Origin: Lachnospiraceae bacterium
GTDB lineage: Bacteria > Bacillota > Clostridia > Lachnospirales > Lachnospiraceae
DNA length: 12,581 bases
Direction of reading: 5' to 3'
NCBI GenBank assembly: GCA_009787745.1
Contig: WQST01000051.1
Coordinates: forward strand, 1 to 12,581
A program made the translations under genes and the position numbers. Positions 1 to 6,551 of this stretch are shown piece by piece; positions within the stretch are counted from its first letter, which is position 1, and every line of letters starts with the position of its first letter. Below the pieces are notes generated by a model. It did no database searches. It had not been told where the DNA came from and was given only the letters and a program-made list of their open reading frames with translations.

Positions 1-1305
1 ACGGTAACAATCAAAAGTACGTATCAGGCTCATTAACAAAACTGTCCGGACAATTTGCAAGGCTTTAAATAACACATGTTCTTTAATATCAAACCGCCTA
101 TGAAACTTCCTATAAAGCGGTTCAAATTCCTCCGAAACCATAATTACCACCCAGTTAGCCAGCCCCCAAACAATGAAATTCCAACTGGCGCCGTGCCAAA
201 GCCCCGTCGTAAACCACACAATAAATGAAGCCAGATAAATCGGAACGCGCTTACCGAAAGCCTCGCCCAAATTTTTCCGCGACCACTTCGAAAGGCGCAG
301 CAACGGCTTCGAAACCGTCACGGGATAAAAAACATAGTCGGTAAACCATGCCCCCATCGTAATATGCCAGCGCTTCCAATATTCCTTAATCGATTTGGAA
401 AAGTAAGGACGGCGGAAATTCTCTGTAACCTTAATCCCGAGAACCTGCGCCACACCGATCGTTATATCAATCCCCCCTGTAAAATCCGCATACAATTCAA
501 AAGCATAAAACAACATCCCAACGAAAACAAAGGCGCCGCCATAACTCTCAGGATTGCGGATAATCTCATTCACCCCGATCAGAAGCCGATCGGCAATCAC
601 CAGTTTCTTAAAAAATCCCCATAATATTCTTTGCAACCCAAAACTAACTTGCTGACGGTCAAATGAATGCGGGGAGAAAAGAGTCTTTGATAAATCCCCG
701 AAACGGCTGATCGGCCCTTGAATTAATTGCGGGAAAAAAGAGACAAAAAGAGCGAAGCGGAATAAATCGCGTGACGCTTTGACCGTCCCCCGATACACAT
801 CGATTAAATACGAAACTGCTTGAAAGGTATAGAATGAAACGCCCAGCGGCACAATAATATTGCGAAGCGCAAGCTGTCCCGACTCCTCTAAGCCGCGCAA
901 ATCAGCTATCGTCCGCATTAATGAATTAAAATTAACGATCGCGAAATTCGTATATTTTGAAACCGCCAGAATCCCGATATTTATTATTAAAGCGATGATA
1001 AGAAGGCGCCGTTTTCGGCTTTTGATAAAAGCCTTATACTGCTTTTTCTCGGCACTGCCGAAGATTTCCTTGTTTTTATCAAGATGCGCTTTTTGGCTTA
1101 AGCTAAGATTTTCGATTTTTTGCGCAAAAAAATAGATTGTTACTGTCGTCGTAATGATATATAAAAGATAAACCGGTCCGGCAAAGAAATAGAAAAGATA
1201 ACTGAAAAATAATAAAAGCTTCCACTGAAACTGCTTCGGAACCAAATAATACGATACAAATAAAACAATTAAAAACGCGATAAAGCTATACGAAGTAAAT
1301 AGCAT
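1..1305 (-). CDS. MBOAT-family membrane O-acyltransferase (DltB/AlgI-like), 3' end cut by window edge
   Basis: The frame is open from ATG at 1305 to the left edge (435 residues, C-terminus missing). Seen: hydrophobic segments throughout; the family signatures PLGVSFYTFQ and QGPISRFGDL; a first conserved histidine, His314 in YWKRWHITMG; and the active-site histidine, His371 in TGLWHGASWNF. Near the edge lies LIRTFDCYR. Known for the family: DltB and AlgI move an acyl group from a carrier or acyl donor across the membrane onto a wall polymer or exopolysaccharide; the WHG histidine is catalytic. The ATG overlaps the stop of the acyl carrier gene by one base (TAATG) with only a weak GGATG upstream, so translation is probably coupled. 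Inferred: the carrier protein next door is its acyl donor. The substrate is unknown. It could be teichoic acid D-alanylation, but AlgI-type sugar acylation fits equally well. Confidence 0.93.
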   Translation of the reverse strand, partial: MLFTSYSFIAFLIVLFVSYYLVPKQFQWKLLLFFSYLFYFFAGPVYLLYIITTTVTIYFFAQKIENLSLSQKAHLDKNKEIFGSAEKKQYKAFIKSRKRRLLIIALIINIGILAVSKYTNFAIVNFNSLMRTIADLRGLEESGQLALRNIIVPLGVSFYTFQAVSYLIDVYRGTVKASRDLFRFALFVSFFPQLIQGPISRFGDLSKTLFSPHSFDRQQVSFGLQRILWGFFKKLVIADRLLIGVNEIIRNPESYGGAFVFVGMLFYAFELYADFTGGIDITIGVAQVLGIKVTENFRRPYFSKSIKEYWKRWHITMGAWFTDYVFYPVTVSKPLLRLSKWSRKNLGEAFGKRVPIYLASFIVWFTTGLWHGASWNFIVWGLANWVVIMVSEEFEPLYRKFHRRFDIKEHVLFKALQIVRTVLLMSLIRTFDCYR

Positions 1306-1535
1306 TAGTTTTCATCCATTAGTTTTTCAACCAAAATCCATAACGATTTCGCGGAATTGAAATTCTGCGGAATAATATCTCCGGCAGAAATTGTTACATC
1401 GAAACGGTCATATATTTCCGCGATAATCGCGACAATATCAAAGGAATCGATAATTTTATCATCGAATAGCTTTTCGCAATTCATAAAATCTACATCTTCA
1501 TGCAGTTCGCTTAGTATTTCCAGTAATTCTTCCAT
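1305..1535 (-). CDS. acyl carrier protein (DltC-like)
   Basis: This 76-residue acidic, helical protein has the length of DltC and stand-alone acyl carrier proteins. The phosphopantetheine attachment motif is seen as IIDSFDIV, with Ser31 as the modified serine; DSF replaces the commoner DSL. The segment DRFDVTISAGDI matches the conserved helix III region that follows. Its ATG at 1535 shares a base with the response regulator stop, and its stop shares a base with the MBOAT start, so the three genes form a chain of one-base overlaps. No strong ribosome binding site precedes it (only GGACG), which favours termination-reinitiation. Inferred role: it carries an activated acyl or aminoacyl group to the MBOAT protein. 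The activating ligase is not in this window. A fatty-acid ACP is unlikely given this context. Confidence 0.9.
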   Translation of the reverse strand: MEELLEILSELHEDVDFMNCEKLFDDKIIDSFDIVAIIAEIYDRFDVTISAGDIIPQNFNSAKSLWILVEKLMDEN

Positions 1536-2518
1536 TAATCGTCCATATATGTTCTGGCTTTGACAAGTAAATTTACATGGTTAGAGGGTTTAACAATATA
1601 ATCGTCAATCCCTAACCTAATACCGCGGTCAATATATTCCCTGAGCGCAATCGAAGTCAGGAAAATCGCGGGGGTTTTCGCATATTTCGGATTCGCCCGA
1701 ATCTGCGTAAGTAACTCGAATCCGTCCATTTCAGGCATCTCGATATCAAGATAAAATAAGTCGATATTTTGTGAAGCCATGACCTTAAGTGCCATTTGAC
1801 CGCCGGGGGCGCCTAAGACCTTGTAATGACTTTTCAGGGCGGCACTTACGCTGGTTAAAATTTCGGGTCTATCGTCAACCGCCAGAACGGTTTTCGTCGT
1901 TTTACTGACACCCTCTTGTTTAATCAGCTTAATATTTTCTTTTTCAATCGTTTCAACCATTTCTTTGACGCGGTCATATTCACCTGCTTTGATCATTTCG
2001 ACCGCTTTTTTGAAGACATCGCCTAACTCGCATAAATCTTCCGCCATATTTAAGGCGTCTTTATAGTCCCTTACTAACAGTAACCTTCCCAGTGATGATA
2101 AACCGTGAGCGATATCCTCGTTTCTCTCGACATTCCGATATTTCTTCGCCCGTGATATATTGATATTCTGCGCTTTTTGCATATCAATAGAAAGGAGTAA
2201 AAAGTCGGCAATCGCCTGCGACAGAAGTTGTTGTAATCGCCGCATTTCACGATTTTTCGCGCCGTCAATCAAAGCAATCGCATATGAAGCACATTGCTTG
2301 GCATAAATACCCTTAAGCATCTGTAAAATTGATTCCAAGGTGCTAATAAAACCATTCTTATCTTCTTTATTAAATTGTTCTTCCAAAACTGCGGTATATT
2401 GCCCTATTTTGTTGATATAGTCGTTGATATTGCTGTCAATATCAGCGGGTGTTATATAGGGGACATACAAGCCTTTAACGCGATAACAATATGCACTGGC
2501 ATCGTTTTTCTTTTCCAT
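1535..2518 (-). CDS. response regulator: degenerate HPt-like helical N-terminus plus C-terminal receiver domain
   Basis: The protein has 327 residues. The receiver domain occupies about residues 208-327 and has all the usual residues: the acidic pair Asp215/Asp216, phosphoacceptor Asp258 in LDIEMPEMDG, Thr288 in FLTS, and Lys310 in IVKP. No DNA-binding or enzymatic output domain follows it; the receiver is C-terminal. The first 200 residues are helical. Residues 60-110 resemble a histidine-phosphotransfer helix pair: LQMLKG around 65-70 matches the HxLKG signature, but Gln66 sits where the phosphorylated His would be. The start is set by an AAGGAA site at about 2527-2532, eight bases upstream; a stronger AGGAGG at 2538-2543 is too distant. 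It lies 39 bases after the chemoreceptor and overlaps the acyl carrier start by one base. Inferred: it relays a signal to the acylation proteins, perhaps by protein contact. No histidine kinase is seen here. Confidence 0.92.
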   Translation of the reverse strand: MEKKNDASAYCYRVKGLYVPYITPADIDSNINDYINKIGQYTAVLEEQFNKEDKNGFISTLESILQMLKGIYAKQCASYAIALIDGAKNREMRRLQQLLSQAIADFLLLSIDMQKAQNINISRAKKYRNVERNEDIAHGLSSLGRLLLVRDYKDALNMAEDLCELGDVFKKAVEMIKAGEYDRVKEMVETIEKENIKLIKQEGVSKTTKTVLAVDDRPEILTSVSAALKSHYKVLGAPGGQMALKVMASQNIDLFYLDIEMPEMDGFELLTQIRANPKYAKTPAIFLTSIALREYIDRGIRLGIDDYIVKPSNHVNLLVKARTYMDD

Positions 2519-2557
2519 TCGGAACTTCCTTTCGTATCCTCCTAGGGTAACGCATTA

Positions 2558-3892
2558 CTATAATCTGCTGCGAACGTGCCTGGCGCCGTCACGCAACTTG
2601 AACTCGGCGACCATTTCTTCCAGCAAAGTTGCCTGAGCGCTCATCTCCTGACTGGATGCGGCGCTTTCTTCCGAAGTCGCACTATTTCCTTCAACGACTT
2701 CAAGAACATCGTCAATTCCTTTATTAATGTTGATGATGCTATCCGATTGTTCATTTGATAACCGCGCCATTTCCTGAACAAATGAACTTGATTCTTTAAT
2801 CAACTCAACTATTTCATTAAGGCTTTCGGCGGTATCAGTGGCAATCCGGCTGCCGAGCGAAGCTTTCTCAATCGAGTCCTGAATCAATGTCGTAGTATGA
2901 TGAACGGCATTCGAACTCTGAGCCGCCAGATTACGCACCTCATCGGCGACAATCGCGAAACCTTTGCCATGCTCTCCCGCGCGGGCGGCTTCGACTGCCG
3001 CGTTGAGTGATAAAATATTCGTCTGTGAAGCAATACCGCTAATGGTCTTAATTACATTACTGATCGCTTGACTTGCTTCATTAATATCATTAACCGCATT
3101 AATCATATCGTCCATTTGCTTACTGCCAAGTTCTGCTTTATCCCTGATCAAATCGGCATGGTTCGCTGTTTTCACCGCCATTCCCGCATTGTTCTTGGTT
3201 TTATCGGCGATTACCGCAATTGATTCGGATAAATTTTTGACCGTGTGGGCTTGTTGGGTCGCGCCTTCCGCCAAATATTGCCCTGCTTCGGCGATATTCT
3301 TCGCACCGACGGAAACTTGTGCGGACGAAGCGTTTAATTCTTTAAAAATCTTATTGAGGTTATCAGCCAGATGCTTAACGGAACTTCCCATCGTATCAGC
3401 ATCGGAAATAACTTCTATTTCCGTCGTCAAATCACCGCCTGCCAATGATTCAAGCTCTTCGGCGATATGACCGATATGCGTCATGAAATGGTTGATATCA
3501 GTAATAATCATTCCGATTTCATCCTTTGCTTTACCGAACTTCTCTAATGCTTCCGCTTCTTCCTTCGTATGTGAAATATCTCCTGTATCTCCTGCTCTTC
3601 TAAGGAAGTCGGATAAAATATTAAGCGGTGTGCTTAAGTTATCGTCAATTTCATGGGATAATCTATTGGATGTCGATATGGCAACAAATGTAATTGTTAT
3701 TTGAATTATTATCATAATTATAAAGACAATAATATCGACAAGCTTTGAAAATTCTGTTAATGCCAAAATCTCTAATATTATAATTCCGAGAATACCTGCA
3801 CAACAGACCATGATCGTCATTCTATTAATTTTCTTGAAACTGGTTAGAAGCTTATCTTTGATTCTTAGATTTGTTAATTCATTATTATTCAT
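2558..3892 (-). CDS. methyl-accepting chemotaxis protein with two TM helices and no extracytoplasmic sensor domain
   Basis: The protein has 444 residues. Two membrane helices (about 26-46 and 52-73) are separated by only a few residues, so there is no periplasmic-type ligand domain. Two HAMP-like stretches follow (about 74-140 and 140-190; note DEIG at 124-127 and GGDL at 152-155). A long methyl-accepting coiled coil comes next, with its conserved tip near residues 280-325 (SQTNILSLNAAVEAARAG, HGKGFAIVADEVRNLA). The C-terminus ends in RSRL without the usual tethering pentapeptide. Known: such tips bind CheA and CheW and control kinase activity. The signal must come from the membrane, the cytoplasm or a partner protein. 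No cheA, cheW or flagellar gene is in the window. The gene has its own promoter and is followed after 39 bases by the response regulator, so both probably share one transcript. Confidence 0.96.
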   Translation of the reverse strand: MNNNELTNLRIKDKLLTSFKKINRMTIMVCCAGILGIIILEILALTEFSKLVDIIVFIIMIIIQITITFVAISTSNRLSHEIDDNLSTPLNILSDFLRRAGDTGDISHTKEEAEALEKFGKAKDEIGMIITDINHFMTHIGHIAEELESLAGGDLTTEIEVISDADTMGSSVKHLADNLNKIFKELNASSAQVSVGAKNIAEAGQYLAEGATQQAHTVKNLSESIAVIADKTKNNAGMAVKTANHADLIRDKAELGSKQMDDMINAVNDINEASQAISNVIKTISGIASQTNILSLNAAVEAARAGEHGKGFAIVADEVRNLAAQSSNAVHHTTTLIQDSIEKASLGSRIATDTAESLNEIVELIKESSSFVQEMARLSNEQSDSIININKGIDDVLEVVEGNSATSEESAASSQEMSAQATLLEEMVAEFKLRDGARHVRSRL

Positions 3893-3934
3893 ATATATTT
3901 ACCCCATTCTGCTCTTCCACATGCATCGACTATA

Positions 3935-3963
3935 ACTATACCGGAAAATTACTATTGATTCAA
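3935..3963 (-). promoter_or_regulatory. candidate sigma-70-type promoter for the chemoreceptor operon
   Basis: On the minus strand TTGAAT (3963-3958) is separated by exactly 17 bases from TATAGT (3940-3935). Transcription would start near 3928, giving a leader of about 36 bases before the ATG at 3892. A weak GGGG-type ribosome binding site lies about nine bases before the ATG. It is the only good promoter I see before the left edge, so it probably serves the chemoreceptor, response regulator, acyl carrier and MBOAT genes. Confidence 0.5.
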
Positions 3964-4008
3964 TATGTTATTTTAATATTTTGTGTAATATTACTTTAAA
4001 ATGTTACT

Positions 4009-4024
4009 GCTTATGAAGATAAGC
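4009..4024 (-). terminator. possible weak hairpin after the racemase gene
   Basis: GCTTAT-CTTC-ATAAGC forms a perfect 6-bp stem with a 4-base loop just after the racemase stop. There is no uridine tract directly behind it; the first T-rich stretch is about ten bases later. It may be a weak terminator or a 3' stabilising hairpin. Confidence 0.3.
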
Positions 4025-4031
4025 CTGCGGC

Positions 4032-4766
4032 TCAAATGGCATGGTTACGGCTTGCCTTGATTGGCCTTTGATAGCAACTCTTTAATTTACCGCATCTTAA
4101 GACAGCTTGCCCGGCTAACAATTCCAATGCGTCAAGATATTCATCCGTCAAGCTATATCGTGTTTTTAGTAATGATAATTCGGAGCAACCTAACAATATA
4201 ATTTCTGCGCCGTGTGAAAGCAGATCTTCTGAAACTTGTTTAAGCTTGGTTAAATCAACATCCCGCCCGCCTTTAAGTTCATGGTAAATCATCTGCATGA
4301 CCTTCTTTTGCCCTGCTTCATCGGGTGAAATAACTTCGATACCTGTCTTATCAAGCTTATCCGTAAAAATATGACTTTGGATTAGACCATCGGTTGCAAG
4401 CAGGCCGATTTTTTTGATATTCGCGTTTTCCAGACGGGCAGATATTTCATCAATCGCATGGATAACAGGAACCTTTACTGTTTCACTTATAGTATCATAA
4501 AAGTAATGCGCAGAAAAACACGGCATAACCAGTATTTCCGCTCCCGCTTCACATAATTCACGGGCGATTCCGACGAGGGCGGGGGCGGGGTCAGGGTTGG
4601 TTTGATCAAGGATGTATGCGGTTCGGTCGGGAACTTGGGGGCGGCTTATAATGATCGTCTCGAAATGATCCTGGTCTTTTTCGGCTTCACTCATTTGCGT
4701 TATCATCATCATGAAGCGGGCTGTCGCCATTGGACCCAGACCGCCTATTATTCCTAATTTTTTCAT
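4032..4766 (-). CDS. aspartate/glutamate racemase family protein with a variant active-site motif
   Basis: The protein has 244 residues from the chosen start. It opens with KLGIIGGLGPMAT, typical of aspartate racemases, and has the conserved PDRTAYIL segment (46-53). The two active-site cysteines are Cys83 in MPCFSAHYF and Cys194 in LGCSELSLL. Known: these cysteines exchange the alpha proton of aspartate or glutamate without a cofactor. Odd: the usual motif is PCNTAH, but here Asn is Phe84 and Thr is Ser85, so specificity may be altered. Start choice: an ATG twelve bases upstream (4778) gives MEFI, but its ATGGAG contains the GGAG ribosome binding site (4776-4773) of the ATG at 4766, six bases away, so 4766 is preferred. 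The gene follows the transglutaminase-like gene by 41 bases without a terminator and is probably co-transcribed with it. It could instead act on another amino or dicarboxylic acid. Confidence 0.87.
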   Translation of the reverse strand: MKKLGIIGGLGPMATARFMMMITQMSEAEKDQDHFETIIISRPQVPDRTAYILDQTNPDPAPALVGIARELCEAGAEILVMPCFSAHYFYDTISETVKVPVIHAIDEISARLENANIKKIGLLATDGLIQSHIFTDKLDKTGIEVISPDEAGQKKVMQMIYHELKGGRDVDLTKLKQVSEDLLSHGAEIILLGCSELSLLKTRYSLTDEYLDALELLAGQAVLRCGKLKSCYQRPIKASRNHAI

Positions 4767-4807
4767 AATAAACTCCATACATTCAGAAAATAAATGTGAT
4801 ACCCTCT

Positions 4808-6424
4808 TTAATTAATCGGCCGGCGATCGGCGGGATAAATATCGCGGTCATAGCGGTGGGAATTGTAGCTTTCGGCTGAGTATTCCATAAGCTGTTCATC
4901 CGTCCACATAAAGATGGTGGGGTGATCGCTTCTGGGGGTGGTGTCATAATGGTACCAGCCATCGCCGATGTCAACAAGATGCCAGTAGTGGCGTCTTGAT
5001 GTCACAATTTTTTCGATATCCTCGTTTTTTATCCCCGCGCGGTCTAACAGTACTTTGGCGGTGCAAGCATAGACATAGCAATCGCCGCGGCGGTCAAAGA
5101 GGCCTTCGTATGCGGCGCGAACCCAAGTTTCTTTTTCGGAAGTGGGTTCAAAAAATATATTGTACTGATTATAGCGGTATATTGCCCACAATATTTCGCG
5201 CTCGCTCATATCCTCGGTGACGATTCTCGCAAGGACTTCATCGGCTTTGGCATAGACTTCATCGAGGTCGTATTTTTTCTCGACGACAGTCAGGGTAATG
5301 GTTTTCTTCGTTTCATTTCCCGCAAAGTCACGGGCAATATAGGTAACAGGGTAAGAACCGACGGTGTTAACTAAAACCGCGCTTTGGTCAACGATAAATT
5401 CTAAGCCGATTGGGTTATTGTCGATAGCGACGGCATTTTTTTTGTATGCGATAGTATCGCCTGCCTGAACGTTAAAGTCAACAACTCCTTTTATTTCAGG
5501 CGGTTCGGTATCGGCGAGTAGCGTAAGTTGTACCGTTTGCCTTGCTTCATTGCCGCCCGCATCGCGAGCGATAATGGTAATATCCCGGGTCCCGATGTAT
5601 GTTAGGTCGGGTTCTTTTTCGAATGAAAAAGTAAGCGGGGAGATATCAAAATAATCGGTCACGAAATCTTCCGCATTCCGCGGCAAGAGGGAAAAACCTG
5701 ATATGTTCGCCGCGGAAAAAGTGGGGGGGATTGTGTCTATAATATGCAAAATTGTTTCGTAGGGCATTCCGTCAATAAGTATGTTAATAATATATTCACC
5801 CGGAAGAGCGGTATTTATATGGTTATAATCATTCGCAAATTGAGCTTCTTCGGCGATGATAACGAAATTATTTATATTCGGGAGCGGGGCGCCCGCTTCA
5901 ATGGTAACGTTATCCGCAAGTTCTGAAAGTTGCAGCTTGGATGTGATGATTGTTTGGTTTCCGCTTATGTCAGTTAAGCGAATATCAACATTTTTCAGCC
6001 CGCCTGCGGTATTATCGGGGTTTTCGACAAATGATACCGTCACGGGGGTCGCGTCAGTGATTCCGGCGACGAAATCATTGGGGTCTAAGGGGGTGTTAAT
6101 CAGTCTTTTTACGATGACGGCGTCGGCATGAGGGGGGATTGTATCTTCTATAATAAGTGTGGATTTATAAGTAAACCATCCATTTCTAAGGCGGACTGTG
6201 TATTCCCCGGGTTTGCTTAAGTCAAATGGCTGACTATCAGTTGTGAAGTAGGCGTTTTCACCTGATTTTCTGAAAAAGTCGGCGGCTTTGACGGCGACCC
6301 CTGCTTCGCTGACGCAAATTTTGTAAACTTGGCTGTATTCGCTGATAAAATGACTTGCGGTTACGCCAATGGCGAGGGCAAGAATGAGGGTTATGGATAG
6401 AGCCAAGATGTTCTTTTTTTCCAT
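4808..6424 (-). CDS. membrane-anchored or secreted protein: Ig-like modules plus C-terminal transglutaminase-like domain
   Basis: The protein has 538 residues. The N-terminus (MEKKN followed by a hydrophobic stretch, about 6-24) is a signal peptide or uncleaved anchor with no lipobox. Residues 35-381 are beta-rich Ig-like modules joined by DTIPP or DTEPP linkers (94, 230, 305) and ending in repeated RD-x-x-GNE-type strands. Residues 385-538 form a transglutaminase-like domain with a complete candidate triad: Cys449 in RRGDCYVYA, His482 in HYWHLVDIGDGW and Asp494 in HYDTTP. Known: this fold includes peptidases and crosslinking or amide-cleaving enzymes; many bacterial surface members have no known substrate. 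Inferred: it acts outside the membrane on wall or surface protein material. The ATG at 6424 has no ribosome binding site and coincides with the predicted transcription start, so the message may be leaderless. The racemase gene follows. Confidence 0.85.
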   Translation of the reverse strand: MEKKNILALSITLILALAIGVTASHFISEYSQVYKICVSEAGVAVKAADFFRKSGENAYFTTDSQPFDLSKPGEYTVRLRNGWFTYKSTLIIEDTIPPHADAVIVKRLINTPLDPNDFVAGITDATPVTVSFVENPDNTAGGLKNVDIRLTDISGNQTIITSKLQLSELADNVTIEAGAPLPNINNFVIIAEEAQFANDYNHINTALPGEYIINILIDGMPYETILHIIDTIPPTFSAANISGFSLLPRNAEDFVTDYFDISPLTFSFEKEPDLTYIGTRDITIIARDAGGNEARQTVQLTLLADTEPPEIKGVVDFNVQAGDTIAYKKNAVAIDNNPIGLEFIVDQSAVLVNTVGSYPVTYIARDFAGNETKKTITLTVVEKKYDLDEVYAKADEVLARIVTEDMSEREILWAIYRYNQYNIFFEPTSEKETWVRAAYEGLFDRRGDCYVYACTAKVLLDRAGIKNEDIEKIVTSRRHYWHLVDIGDGWYHYDTTPRSDHPTIFMWTDEQLMEYSAESYNSHRYDRDIYPADRRPIN

Positions 6425-6430
6425 GGGATT

Positions 6431-6459
6431 ATTTTAGCATAGATTGGGGGAGATGGCAA
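6431..6459 (-). promoter_or_regulatory. promoter predicting a leaderless transcript for the transglutaminase-like gene
   Basis: On the minus strand TTGCCA (6459-6454), a 17-base spacer, then TAAAAT (6436-6431). Exactly six bases separate the -10 box from the ATG, so the usual start position falls on the A of the initiation codon at 6424. No Shine-Dalgarno sequence lies before that ATG. Confidence 0.55.
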
Positions 6460-6509
6460 ATTGTGGATTTGAAATAAATAAAGTCCTATTATTAACCATT
6501 TGTTTAATT

Positions 6510-6538
6510 ATTATATAATCATTAGGGTACAAAAACAA
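6510..6538 (-). promoter_or_regulatory. possible second, upstream promoter
   Basis: TTGTTT (6538-6533), 17 bases, then TATAAT (6515-6510) on the minus strand. It would start transcripts near 6503 with a leader of about 79 bases before the gene at 6424. The region is very AT-rich, so a chance match is possible. It lies directly after the AbiEii stop. Confidence 0.35.
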
Positions 6539-6551
6539 TAGTAAGCTTCTC

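Noticed and set aside
4767..4778. Upstream ATG (4778) as the racemase start
   Set aside because: The ATGGAG there is the ribosome binding site for the ATG at 4766, and homologues begin with KKLGIIGG directly.
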